Shown: piece after piece, positions 48,852 to 60,352 of the stretch
Numbering within the stretch: the first letter of the stretch is position 1
Layout of the letters: each line of letters begins with the position of its first letter
Assembly (NCBI RefSeq): GCF_000275845.1
Contig: NW_006766884.1
Coordinates: forward strand, 1,419,720-1,483,719
Source of the DNA: Dichomitus squalens LYAD-421 SS1
Lineage: Eukaryota; Basidiomycota; Agaricomycetes; Polyporales; Polyporaceae
Length of the DNA stretch: 64,000 bases
Reading direction: 5' to 3'
Notes under the pieces: model-generated
What the model was told of the DNA's origin: nothing
The model's input: the letters and a program-made list of their open reading frames with translations, nothing else
Databases searched by the model: none
Program-made: the position numbers and the translations under genes

Positions 48852-49615
48852 CATATCTCGCATGGATTGTACGCTACCTCTCAGGACGATTTTGTACTGC
48901 GGGGCCATCTGTATCCTACGTTCCACAGTCATATCCAGTCTCGTACATGACACACTGCGTTTCGACAGGACCTGGGCGTGTGGCATGTCACAGGATACCG
49001 GTAGCTCAAGTATCTGTGACCTGTATGGCTGTGCTTATTCGTCAACGTTTCCGATGTTGGACGAGCTTGTCCGCAGTACACGAACAGAACTTTTGGCATC
49101 GTGAGGATCAGGCACATCCGGATAGTACAACGTCACATATGTGTAATCAGCAAGGCTACAAATTAGTACCACAACAGACGAGGTAGAACGTGGGCTGATG
49201 CTACAGAGGGGCCATGGGGCGCGAGCGTACCCCGAGAGAAACGTTATGGATACATGTCGAGTCGTGTCAAACTAGGAAGCCAAAGTCAAGTGAAGCACAA
49301 AACCCCAGAACAAATGTATACCGTGCCATGGAAAGCAGTGCAATAAGGCAATGTCAATTGAAGAGGGGAACTCGGGGTGAGCAGCAAGCCAAGTTCAAGG
49401 TGAACGACGAGCACAACACCGAAGAATTAGGGTACTGAAAGCTGAGAAACAAGGAACCGGATTAGAAGGCGTTGTATAAGTGATCGCAGTCGTCATGGAA
49501 GAACAAGGTCGTGAATCCCTTGAGAACAAGGCCAAGGAGTTTTGGTAGGAATTTGACAAGCAAGAGCGTGAGTTAACCGTCGTAACCGTCTCGTTCTAAA
49601 GGGTGATGGCTTAGT
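48852..49615. other. Intergenic region between convergent NUDIX and carboxylesterase genes
   Basis: 764 bases between two 3' ends. No supported gene, repeat or RNA. Confidence 0.4.
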
Positions 49616-51511
49616 TCAGAGGTTGAAGACCTGGTAGTCATACTGGACGAAGTTGCCCCAGTAGCTGGTGTTGCACGCGCCGACAGTCGCCAGGCCCGAC
49701 GCGCCTAGGTTGATGGCATTGACGTTGTCGGTACCGGCAACGCTCCAGGTCGCAAAGCCGTTGGCATTGGGGGACCCGGTGTGAAGGAAGCTGTTGTAGC
49801 GCGCCTGTATCTCGGTAACGAGTGCAGATTGTGCGGACGTCGGGTTTTGGACAGTCCCAAACTACAGAGACCATCAGTCAGAATTTGGAGACAGAAGCAG
49901 TCACGCTGAGACTTACTAGAATCTCGATATCATCCTGGTGGCAGACAGAGCCGCCGGCGGTGCAGAAGGGAACCTCGTCGTTACCGGGGTAAGTCGCGCC
50001 GACCAGATACTCCCCGACATATGCCTTCCCGCCGGCGCCGACCCAATTACGCGCGAACGTCCAAGTTGCGCAGCGCCATATCTGGTCAGTACCGAGCTCC
50101 TCGAGCTGCGGGCGCTGGTCGGGGTCAACGCCATTGACGGCCGGAGAAACGGCGTAAACGGCAGTATTGAGGATGCGCGATGTCCGCGGGCTACCGAATG
50201 TGAATTGCACAAGTTGCTCGTACAGCGAGGTGTCGACGGAGTCGGGGAAGCCGCCGTAGATGGTCGGCCCTGCCTCATTGCGAACGGTGGAGACGATGAT
50301 CGGCTTCGACTGCTGAGGGAAGCTGGCGGTCAGGTCGAGCGGATTCGTGATCAGTTGACCGTCGCGGACGGGCCGAATCGGTTCCGATGCACCAGCGGCA
50401 GGATCAAGCTCGTTGTTCGCCGCGGCGTCAAGTAGGTCATTCTGAGCGGACATAATGGCGTCCAAAGACAGCGAGTTCAGACAAGATGTATCGGTGGTAC
50501 TGCAGTTGAGACTCTGCGTGAAGTTACCGAGTACTTCTTGGTGAACATTGGGAGAAAGGAAGCCAAAGTCCTTACAGGACGTCAATAACACAGTACTCGA
50601 GAGCGTTCGAGAATGGACACACCATGGGATCGGAGTGCAGAGCCGCTGATTGGAATAGCATGGACGCCGACGGCACAGCAAGGAGCGCCCTGACCATGTT
50701 GGCACCGGCACTCTGCCCCGCGATAGTGATCTTCGACGAGGAGCCGCCGAAGCTTGGGACTACTACCTGCAAGAATGCAAGAGCGTTCATGACGTCCTTC
50801 ACCGCGAGGTTGTATCCGCCGTTCGGCTGCAGGAACCCGAGCTGATGGCACGATGAGCTCTAACACGAAGTAATATTGCGGTAACAGTACTTACAGCACC
50901 GAGACGGTACTGGATGACTGCGACGATGGATTGGGTGGCAGCAGCAAGCTTCGAACCATCTAAACCAGGGCCAGTTGCCGAGCCTGAGACGAACGAGCCC
51001 CCATGGATCCACGTGAACGTCGGCGCGTTCGCGGGTAGCGAAGCCGGGACGTAGAGGATCATAGACAAGCAGTCCTCAGTGCCGATCGTGTTACCGTTGT
51101 CATCGCTCTGCACGCACGGCACAGGTAGCGCCGTGACATCGGAAGAGCCGTTTCTACGAGTGAATGCATGTCAGCAGCGTGATCGCGGCGAAACCGAAAA
51201 TAGGCAATGGCGTACGGGAGCTCCCATGTAGTAGACACCGTGGAAGGCTGCCAACGCGAGGCAGACGCGTATTTAACAGCGAACCGTGTTGCACCCGCGT
51301 TGTCCGAAGTTCCCTGCGCAGTGCCAATAGGCGTGTTCACAGAGTTCGTACCCCCGGTACTTTGGCGGGGACAAAGGGCCTTTGAGATCTTCGGAGACAG
51401 CTTGCAGAGCTCGGTCTTCCAGTTGTAGGGAGGCATGGCCACATGCAGCGGAAGAGCTGTCGCCCAAGACGCGAGAAGGAGAGAAAAGACCAAGGACTGG
51501 ATGCCGAACAT
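49616..51511 (-). CDS. Secreted type-B carboxylesterase/lipase
   Basis: This is an alpha/beta-hydrolase of the carboxylesterase type-B family, secreted, acting on ester bonds of lipids or plant or drug-like esters. The signal peptide is MFGIQSLVFSLLLASWATAL. Spliced exons give TEDCLSMILYVPASLPANAP, TFTWIHGGSFVSGSATGPG (oxyanion hole HGG), VIQYRLGA and GFLQPNGGYNLAVKDVMNAL. Next is the nucleophile elbow ITIAGQSAGANMV. The acidic residue lies in the VSTVRNEAGPTIYG region, and a late His region and TYPGNDEVPF follow. The protein ends NFVQYDYQVFNL at the TGA of 49616-49618. The elbow is GQSAG where most members have GESAG. The catalytic Ser is kept. Cys-rich stretches (NCSTTDTSCLNS) fit extracellular disulfides. 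A TATA box lies about 106-111 bases upstream. Confidence 0.88.
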
Positions 51512-51616
51512 GATTGCCCTATAGGACCGGAAGGCAATAAGGTAGAGTTGAAGAGTCCAAAGTCTATGCAAGGGCGGCGGGGCACAGCTGCCTGAGGGCC
51601 AAGATTGTTGCCGGGG

Positions 51617-51622
51617 TTTATA
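51617..51622 (-). promoter_or_regulatory. TATA box of the carboxylesterase gene
   Basis: TATAAA on the minus strand, about 106-111 bases upstream of the ATG. Confidence 0.45.
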
Positions 51623-53525
51623 TGGAAGAGCTGGCCGGCGGCCCTTCGTCAGCGATGCAGATTAGGATACGGGAGACTCTAGAAAAAGAGAGACAGGGGA
51701 AGATGACGGTAAGGAACAGAGACTGTGTGATACATACGACCTGGATGACATGCCTGGGATTTTGACTAGATGGAGAACAATGCCCGCCGAGCACAGAATC
51801 TCTGGCAGGTGGAAGGTTGCTTGCTCTTCCTAACACGTGGGCCATCATCTTGCTCGCTTGCCTTATATGGCACCCCCCTTGTTCCGTGATTGGGAGGCGT
51901 CCTCTCCAGCGTCCTTGGTGAGCTCGACTTCTTCTTGTTCGTGCCTGCCCCAAGCAAGCGTGCCTTGCGCATGCACTTACGGCGGAGACCAGGATTATCC
52001 TCGGCATCCATTCCCGCCTGAGCATCATCAGTGATCACCGGCCACCTAACCAGCGTGGGCGCCAACAGAGACGGCGGCAAAGAACCACGCCCAAATATGT
52101 TGTACAAACACGGGTGATCTGTGCTTGCCCTCGACCTGACGAGGATAGACCATGGCGACTTGGCCTTGGAGCTCGTGTGATGGACCCCTGTGCGCTTCCA
52201 GGCGTCCCTGGCATGGTCCGGATTCACATTCCACGTACCAGTATCTTCTGTGATATATCACCATCGATTCCGGGCCATATGGTTCGTAATTGAATCATCA
52301 GAGGCTGGGAATCCCGAAGACGGCTTGTTTTGTTGATATCGACCCTGCGGCAGTTGAGCGCGTGCAGTCACTCTGAAGGGAAGGTTGTATAACGCGAGCG
52401 TGATTGAGCCAAACTTATGGAATTCCGGTAGAGTTCGCAGCCGTAACGCAGCGCCGAGTGTGTACAAGGATGTAATGCGGTGCTGTCAATAATGGCATGG
52501 GATGCCGCTCACCCGGCCGGATGAGCGCGCCACCGTACTCACGAGCTGGGATGGTGCATGAGATCTTCGAAGTTGATAGGCATGCGCGGATTATTGGCTG
52601 TACCTGACGCCGAATGCGGGCCGTCAGCGGAGACGCAACAACATGGTCAGACAAACCGGAAGAGATGTGGTCTCAGGGCAGCGCCGCGACTGTTGTCAGG
52701 CTTGAATATAACTGCGAGACAAGGGTTATATGAGAAACAAGGACGTCCTCTACAAATGGTTGAACGGCAACGGTGGCCGTGGGTTGAAGGAAAAGGGGTA
52801 GCACACCGCAACCCCACTTCTGCAGGCAAAGGGTCAGCGGCGACCCAGTTGCACCCTTATACTGTGAGTGCCTAAAGATGAATCAAGAATGTGCCCAGAG
52901 TGCCTGGAGACGTTCAGTTCCTTGTTACCGTTCTGTTTACATATGCGACAAGAAGTGGCACAGTGATCCAAGTTCAGGTAGCAATGTATCCCTTGTCTGG
53001 TACTCTATGATTGTCAATGCTCCATCCTTGCACGAAAGTTAAGAGACCTGGTACCCTATTGCATAGACCAGTATTTCAACAGTCTGTTTCTGCCGGGTGG
53101 TTTTCCATAGCGGACTCCAGCTGGTGGTTAGTACCTTGGTGCGAATCTCCGACTGTAAGCAGCCGGTTTATACACAACTAGGATATTGAAGACCTGTGGA
53201 TTCTAAAGGATGGCACGAGTATTGAGAGGCTATGAGCGGTGTAACGGACGAGTAGCTTAGTGACAAGACCGTCGCAGTCGTGTAGCAAGTTATGGGACTA
53301 AGCGCCCTGCATGTTGCGTCATACAAACGTCCAAGCGCCCCAAGAACTTAGCTCCTACTTGCCACCCACGCGCGTAACGTCTCTTGCTACGATACGCTCT
53401 CTGACTTTGTCAAACTGCGCACTGATGCGATAACTGCAGACAAGCCACGCCGATAGCTGTCTACCACATCTGCGTAACCTCAACGACAACGGCAATACTC
53501 ACACGTCCCGTTATTACTCCTTGAT
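51623..53525. other. Divergent intergenic region, carboxylesterase / CWF19L1
   Basis: These 1.9 kb lie between divergent genes. Minus-strand open frames (51618-52028, 51766-52227) are Arg/Ser-rich and lack motifs, splice logic or signals, so they were left out. No repeats or RNA genes were recognised. Confidence 0.4.
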
Positions 53526-56210
53526 ATGTCTACCGCAAAAGTGTAAGTTGATACTACTTGCCGATCTCGGCTTATGCTGACGGCTTGTAAGGCTTACTGT
53601 GGGATCCGCAGTTGGGTCAATACGAGAGCTGTTTGCGAAGGTTAAGTCCATCGACGAGAAGCATGGCAAATTTGACTTCGTTCTATGCCTCGGCGACTTC
53701 TTCGGCCCACCAAAGGATGCGGAGGATACCTACGAAGAGGATCATGAGATTTTGCAGCTTTTGGATGGACGGTTAGAAGGTTGCGTCGTATCGAGTCATC
53801 CAGTGTATGTATGTTTCACTCAATATACGCAATTCAGCCCCCGTCGAGTGCTACATCATGCAAGGCGAACATTCCCTGCCAGCACCCATCATTGAAAAAT
53901 TTGCCAAAACGGGAGGTACTTTGAGCAAGAATGTATTCCTCCTACGTGAGTTGTACGCTTCCCCCGCTTGTACGCATACTCAAGCGTGGTGTTCAGACAA
54001 GTCCGGGGTGCTTACCACGCCGCACGGTATCCGCATCGGATGTTTGGCGGGGATCTATGATTCGAACGTGTACGCTGCTGCAGAGTCCGCCCACGTACGT
54101 CATCCATGTTAAATTCAGCGTGTTTAAACTCGGCCCTCACGCAGACGGCAGGGATTCACGTCCCCCTACTTCACCGCACAAACGGTCGAGAAACTCCTTG
54201 CTAACACGATGACCAGCTCCAAGCCAAAGGAGCAGAACTACACCTCTCTTGCCTCCATCAAGTCTTCCTCGGCCTCCTCTCAACTCATAGACATCTTCAT
54301 CAGCAATGCTTGGCCGGCCGGCATCACCGAGTTCTCTTCTGCTCCCCTGCCTGCTCCAGAGCTTGCTGCAATTGGAGTCGAACCTGTCTCGGAGGTAGTC
54401 AGGAAGACCAAGCCTCGCTATCACTTCGCCGCCGGAGGAGGCCGCCCTCCGCGGTTCTGGGAGCGCGAGCCTTACATCTGGGACGGCCCAGAAGACACAG
54501 GTCGAGTCAGCCGGTTTGTGAGCCTCGGTGCGTTCGGCGGCGAGCAGCCATCTGGGAAGAAGCCTCGTGTGCGTGTTCTTTCCAGTTTGCCTCGAGGGCA
54601 AGGTGTGTGCGGGATGCCTCTGGACTGACACACTATTGGGGGCGTCTTACCTGCAGTGGTTCTACGCATTCTCAATTGCGCCGCTGTCGGCAACAAGCGA
54701 GCCGCAGCCCAAGCCTACCAATGCGACGCAGAATCCGTTCTTACACTGCGCACCCAAGCGGCATCTCGACTTTGAAGCTCAACAGCCGGGGAAGCGGAGC
54801 AGGACAGGTACGTGTATATGGCGCGCTTCGTTGATCGGAAGGTTGACGCGTCGCAGACGGGCCACAAGGGAAGCCGCCCTCGGGCTATAAATGCAAGATT
54901 TGTGAGTCGGAGGAGGTAAGATGGAGGTATCCATTGTGTAGAGGCGTGCTAAAACGGTATTTCGCGCAGCACTTCATCACGGACTGCCCGGAACGGGAAA
55001 AGCCAAATGAAGGATACATTTGCAGAATCTGCAACGAAGTAAGTCTTGCCATATGGCCACTTAGCTTCGAATGATGACGGTACTCCGTCTCCGCCAGCCC
55101 GGGCACTTCGTTCGCGACTGTCCCGTGAAGCACGCCGTAGGGGATACCGGTGGCCGTAAACCACGTGAAGGCTACGTTTGCAGAGCGTGTGGAAGCGAGC
55201 TGCATTACATTCAAGATTGTCCTGTCGCTAACCAGGCAGGCAAGGGGCACGCAAGACGTGGCCCACCAAAAGAAATTGCACGTGCGTTTGTTTCCCACTC
55301 GACTTCGACGCTGTTGACGTAGGACGCTGACCGGGACCTCTTAGCGGAAGAATGCTGGTTCTGTCTATCGAATCCCAACTTGTCGTAAGTCCGCACCAGT
55401 TGCTGCTGCGGTATTACTACTGACCGAGCCGTTCCGCCAGAAAACATCTTATTGTGTCGATTGGGACGGAGTGCTATGTGACGCTACCGAAAGGACAGAT
55501 CATCCCGACGCACCAGGGTGCCAAACACCCAAATGTCCCTCGAGTACCGGGCGGTGGCCACGTCCTCATCGTCCCTATCACCCACTACCCCACGTATCTG
55601 TCTATCCCTCCAGATCTTGCAGAGCCTATCATCAAAGAGACCGAAAAGTGAGTCTTCCAATGCTTTGGACGCTGTTTGGAATTACAACTGTTGACCCAGG
55701 TACAAGTCCGCACTACGCGCGATGTATGCGAAACACGGGGCAGCGGCAGTCTGCTTCGAAGTCGGGCGGCTGAGTGCCAAGGGCGGCCACGCGCACGTTC
55801 AGGTCGTCCCGGTTCCAAACAAGCTCAAGAACGCTGTCGAAGACGTGTTCAGGGAGGAGGCCCGCGGGAGCAACATCACGTTCGAGGACGATCCGGACGA
55901 GGCCTTGCGAGTGGCTGAGGGAGGCCGCTGCGGATACTTCCGCGTCGACCTGCCAGACGGGCGAAAGCTCGTGCACCTCATGCGCGAGCGTGGGCCATTC
56001 AGCATCCAGTTCGGAAGGTGCGCATTTCCGTGCCACTGTAAGTTTGCTCAGGGCTGATGGCAGGACGACAGACAGGTGCTCGCTTCGGTACTGGGAATGG
56101 CTGATCGGTTCGATTGGAAGGCTTGCACGCAGCCGGAGCAGGAGGACATGGAAGATGTGCAGGCATTCAAAGCTGCCTTTGCCCCGTTCGACCCGTCTCT
56201 GGAATTGTAA
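53526..56210 (+). CDS. drn1: CWF19L1/Drn1-type spliceosome-linked protein with three zinc knuckles
   Basis: The Cwf19/Drn1 family associates with the lariat debranching enzyme and late spliceosomes. Exon 1 codes only MSTAKV. After an intron (GTAAGT ... TTGTAAG) comes LTVGSAVGSIRELFAKVKSI and FDFVLCLGDFFGPP, the metallophosphatase-like N-domain, then GIRIGCLAGIYDS. Mid exons give RPPRFWEREPYIWDGPEDTG, VSRFVSLGAFG and WFYAFSIAPLSA. Three CCHC knuckles follow (CKICESEEHFITDC, CRICNEPGHFVRDC, CRACGSELHYIQDC). Next is the CwfJ C-terminal domain 1 with DECWFCLSNPNL, KHLIVSIGTECYVTLPKG and the HIT-like GGHVLIVPITHYPT, then GHAHVQVVPVPN. CwfJ domain 2 contains FRVDLPDGRKLVHLM and ASVLGMADRFDWKAC. It ends FAPFDPSLEL at the TAA of 56208-56210. 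Confidence 0.9.
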
Positions 56211-56386
56211 TCTGAACGCAGCCATGTACCTGCGCATTCTTGTATCCCCGTCGCAAGTATCGCCACCCAGTCGACGACTAAAAGATATGATTTCTAAGTG
56301 CATTGAGGATATACGATACAATGACGGGATCTGCAGTGGTTGCGCTACAATGGGGTATCTCACCAACACTCACGTTCGTGCCCGCC

Positions 56387-57024
56387 TCATTCGTCCGACT
56401 CTTCCTCTTCTGAGCTCTCGGCTGTACTCGCCATCTCGTCGAGATCGCCGGTCATGTCAGCAGTGCGGTCCATGTCTTCCATGTCGGCATCGAGGTCTTC
56501 TTCCTCCTCTGAAGAGTCATTTTCGTCCTCGTCCATTATCGAGTTGCCGTCACCACTGTGGTCCGACCCGTCTGACCCTTCCGTAGCGTCGTCGGCCTGC
56601 ACGAGACAGGGGAGCATCGTTAGGGGGAGAATGCACGATGTTAACTAGCTTGTCGGGCAGAGGGTGTACTGACATCGTTCTTCTCTTCGTGCTGCGTCCA
56701 CGTTCGGCCGATGGGGATGAGGAAGTTGTACCCTCTGGTCTTGATATCCGTATTCTATTGGATCAATTGCAGATATCACGGTGGTATGAGCGATGGAACG
56801 CGTCGAAGCTGTCGAGACATGCGTCGCACCTGGTCCTCAACCGCGTCCTCTTCGTCGCTCAGTTCCTCCATTTCACGCCATATGTCGCGGTAGTTGATGA
56901 ACCGTTCTCGTCGTTGGAAGGAGGGTGCTGGTGGTATTGGGTGTGGACGCGGTGGTAGGGGCAACAGCCGAGGGAATACGGGACTGCGGGGAATGAGAGT
57001 GGGAGAGGCGACTGGAGCCACCAT
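56387..57024 (-). CDS. Small acidic protein, possibly APC/C subunit 15 (APC15/Mnd2-like)
   Basis: Three exons encode about 160 residues. Exon 1 starts MVAPVASPTLIPRSPVFPRL, has a Pro-rich stretch, then FINYRDIWREMEELSDEEDA and RRMSRQLRR. An intron (GTTCCATC ... CCAATAG) keeps frame into NTDIKTRGYNFLIPIGRTWT and QHEEKND. A second intron (GTCAGT ... CGTGCAG) leads to ADDATEGSDGSDHSGDG and a very acidic tail (SSEEEEDLDADMEDMDRTAD), ending EEEESDE at the TGA of 56387-56389. Animal APC15, which promotes mitotic-checkpoint-complex turnover on the APC/C, has the same plan: a short N-part, a (N/F)xxPIG motif, then an acidic tail with an M/D-rich DMxDMD segment. The assignment rests on this resemblance and is tentative. 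The intron-exon fit and acid tail make the gene itself likely. Confidence 0.55.
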
Positions 57025-57754
57025 GGTGGTCGTCCGGGAGAAAGGTCCGGGACGCGTCGTAGGCGCTGGCAAAGCAAAGCCAGTAGTTGCATACGCGCGG
57101 TCTGCCGCGTTCGATATCTGCTGCACTCCTTCCATCGTGCCGCTAGAGCATGCATGCATAAGCCAAATCATAGTCTTCCCCTTGACACCTTCTTGCAGGC
57201 TATGATACTTACTGAAATTAGACCACAAGGGTCGTCATCGACATGCATCGACTTGGCTTCTGTACCATTGTGATTGTGAGCGTTGGAACACAATCCCAAC
57301 GTAGACCAGTGGGGGTACAGGGTAGTTGTGCCATTATGACCCTGTACATGACCATTTGTCAAACGTTCACTGGCCGGTAAGGCGCTTGGTTGGTTGGATG
57401 AATGAGACCTGGATTATTTCGACTGCTAGTGCGCTTTCCATGATCCCGTCCATATATATACCGATGATCTCTAAAGACTGAGGTCATACGGTGACCGACA
57501 CCCGTGTGTCGCAAAGTCATGACCTTTGACTTGACCCTTAACCGTGAGACTGTTCCGGTGGCCTGCTCTTCCCCTGATCCCGGCGCTCCGGCCAGGATCA
57601 TGCGCCTCGTCTACCCCGCATCCCGACCGCGACTTCTCAGTCCTCCTAACATAAGTGCGTTGCTTGGACTTGTTTTGTGGGGCTCCATTCCTGCTTTCTC
57701 AGTGGTGTTCTCCTGTGATACTATAACACACTACTATCAACAGCCACGCTCATT
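57025..57754. other. Divergent intergenic region, APC15-like / IVD
   Basis: These 730 bases contain an AT-alternating stretch, CATATATATACC at about 57449-57460. Nothing else was recognised. Confidence 0.4.
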
Positions 57755-59571
57755 ATGTTGCGTTCGTTCTCGCGTCTCCCCGCCTCGGTCGTGTTCAGGA
57801 CGCGTGCTACCGCCAACGCGCGCACCGTCGCTGTCGCAGCGCAGCGCAGACATGCGTCCTTCTACAACACCGATGTCGCTGGGCTCACGGAAGAGCAAGC
57901 CGAGGTGTGTCGACTACTTGCCCTCGATCGTGACACCGGTGGCAGACGAGTGGAGGTACTGACCCAAACTCTTACTTTGCCTTTCGCAATACGAGAGTAG
58001 TTCAGGAATGCCGTGCATGAATTCGCAGAGAAGGAGATTGCGCCTCGCGCCTCTGAGATTGATAGGACGAATACGTTCCCAATGGTACGTGCCCGTACGC
58101 CTCTGCATCCCTATTCCTCCCCGCACACCATCTACTATCAGCTTCAGTGTACTCCTCCTCAACGTCTTTCTATCCACACAATGATTCCACTGCCCTGCCC
58201 AAGGCATATGACGCTAACGGACGTGCACACAGGACCTCTGGGAGAAGTTCGGCGACATGGGCCTGCTCGGCATCACCGTCAAGCCCGAGTACGGCGGGCT
58301 CGAGCTCGGGTACTTCAACCACACGCTCGCGATGGAGGAGCTCTCGCGCGCGTCGGGCTCCGTCGCGCTCTCCTACGGCGCGCACTCGAACCTCTGCGTG
58401 AACCAGATCCACCGCTGGGGCACGCCCGCGCAGAAGGCCAAGTACCTGCCCGACCTCGTCGCGGGCCGCAAGGTCGGCAGCCTCGCGATGAGCGAGCCCG
58501 GCAGCGGGAGCGACGTCGTGAGCATGACGCTCCGCGCGGCCAGGGCCGACGGCGGGTACCGGCTGACGGGGAACAAGTTCTGGATCACGAACGGGCCGGT
58601 CGCGTCGACGCTGGTCGTGTATGCGAAGACGGAGCCCGAGAAGGGCTCGAAGGGCATCACGGCGTTCATCATCGAGAAGGGCTGGGAGGGCTTTTCGACG
58701 CACCAGAAGCTGGACAAGTTTGGGATGCGGGGGAGCGATACGTGCGAGCTCGTGTTCGAGGACTGCTTCGTGCCCGAGGGTAAGTGAACCTTGGAAGTCT
58801 GTGCAGCCACCCGGTGTAATGTCTGAGCTCCATAGAGAACGTCCTGGGGCCGGTCAATGGTGGCGCGAAAGTTCTGATGTCCGGCCTGGATTTGGAACGG
58901 CTCGTTCTGAGCGGTGGCCCTCTCGGGTGGGTACCATCCCTCGCTGACATACTTCCGACGCTGAAAACGAACGCCATTCAGGCTGATGCAAGCCGCCTTT
59001 GATTACGCTGTGGAATATGTCCACCAGCGGAAACAATTTGGCAAGCCGATTGGCGAGTTCCAGCTCATGCAGGGTGAGATCCATGCTTCGGGTCTCAGTC
59101 CAGGTACACGGTAACCAACATTGCCCGGACTGCAGGTAAACTTGCAGATATGTATACCAAGCTGAATGCATCTAGAGCGTATGTCTATGCCGTTGCGAAA
59201 GCGTGCGACCAGGGGAAAGTCAGCCGTAGAGTAAGTTATGCTGGCTTCGGAATATAGCAGCGTCCTGACAGTAGTACACTACCAGGACTGTGCGGGAGCG
59301 ATCCTCTACTCTTCCGATCGGGCTGTTGAGGTCACAATGGAAGCCATGCAAAGTCTGGGCGGGAATGGTTACATTAATGGTACGTTTGCGACCCTGATTG
59401 AGTGTCCTGCCTCTCGCTGAACCACGCTTCGATTGCGTGAACGCAGAGTATCCCACCGGTCGATTCCTTCGGGATGCTCGTCTGTACACGGTCGGTGCCG
59501 GTACGCAGGAGATCCGCCGGATGCTCATCGGGCGCGAGTTTAACGAGGAGTTCAAGCGCCAAGCTGCATAA
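57755..59571 (+). CDS. ivd1: Isovaleryl-CoA dehydrogenase, mitochondrial
   Basis: IVD is the FAD acyl-CoA dehydrogenase of leucine breakdown, passing electrons to ETF. The presequence [20 protein letters not shown] is basic and ends near [10 protein letters not shown]. The main exon runs [20 protein letters not shown] to [24 protein letters not shown], then [29 protein letters not shown] and [19 protein letters not shown]. Spliced exons then give [15 protein letters not shown], where the Glu of LDLERLVL matches the IVD-type catalytic base position. Next come [55 protein letters not shown] and [20 protein letters not shown] followed by [12 protein letters not shown]. It ends EEFKRQAA at the TAA of 59569-59571. 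Third-position GC is very high, suggesting strong expression. Confidence 0.93.
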
Positions 59572-59747
59572 GCTGCCCAAGTCGATCTCCATGGGGTCAC
59601 TGAATCGGACGCTCTCGACGCGCTTGTAGCACAATGTATGACTATCATTCATCGCACGCACCAAATAGAACGCGTTGGGAAGGGTAAGTGAGTACGCTGC
59701 GGCCTGCGGCTCGGGTTGGCGCATGTCGGCTGCTGCCGTGATATTAC

Positions 59748-60029
59748 TTAGCGCGATCGACATGTCGCGATCGCGAGGAGTGCGGGGAAAATGAGCCGCC
59801 TGCCTTCCGAGCCGACTATCCGACCCTTGGACTTTGCGCGACCGACACCGTGCTCAGCGACCACGTCGTGCGTCGCAGCGAGCACCGTTTCGAATATTCC
59901 TGTATACACCTCTGCGTCTGGTGACTCTGCGTCGACCTGCAATGAGCCCATCCTGAAGCGGACTCGCGCAGACGTCAACTGAGTTTGACGCGCGGAATGC
60001 GGGGAAGAAACGGGCGCGCTCGAGCTCAT
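59748..60029 (-). CDS. Possible small unrecognised protein
   Basis: An uninterrupted 93-codon frame starts MSSSAPVSSPHSARQTQLTS at 60029 and ends ALLAIATCRSR at 59748-59750. It has no known motif. The central part (AEVYTGIFETVLAATHDVVA) looks helical. It lies in the 781-base gap between IVD and the transporter, on the opposite strand, and may be chance or an incomplete gene model. Confidence 0.2.
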   Translation of the reverse strand: MSSSAPVSSPHSARQTQLTSARVRFRMGSLQVDAESPDAEVYTGIFETVLAATHDVVAEHGVGRAKSKGRIVGSEGRRLIFPALLAIATCRSR

Positions 60030-60352
60030 GGGGCTCCTCTCCGGCCGCGAGCTCTCGCAATTGTTCAACGTTCGACGTTTCAGCGAGCCGTAAGCATCTT
60101 TATGCGGGCGATCAGCCACGCTCAGGGGACAAATCACGGCCAGCTGACTCCCCGCCCCTGCACCGGACATCAAGTGCTTGACCTTCATATGTCATAAAAT
60201 TTGACCCTAGTCTCATAAACCGTCCCGCCGCCCCGCTCTTGCCTCGCCCTCCCCTCGAGTCATACTCGCCGCCAGCGTAGGCTTAAGCCTAAGGCCGCCC
60301 CCTCCCTTCCTGGATCACCACCACCGCACCTTCGGCAGTCCAAGAAGTTGTC

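Noticed and set aside
51618..52227. Minus-strand frames upstream of the carboxylesterase
   Set aside because: No start context, signal, domain or splice logic; more likely promoter and spacer DNA.
55774..56586. A 270-codon plus-strand frame
   Set aside because: It overlaps the CWF19L1 CwfJ domain in another frame, then runs across the intergenic DNA and the antisense of the APC15-like gene; Ser/Arg-rich without domain.
58013..58783. A 256-codon plus-strand frame and a 177-codon minus frame (58170-58703)
   Set aside because: Both overlap the isovaleryl-CoA dehydrogenase exon in other frames and consist of Arg/Ala/Gly-rich low-complexity sequence.
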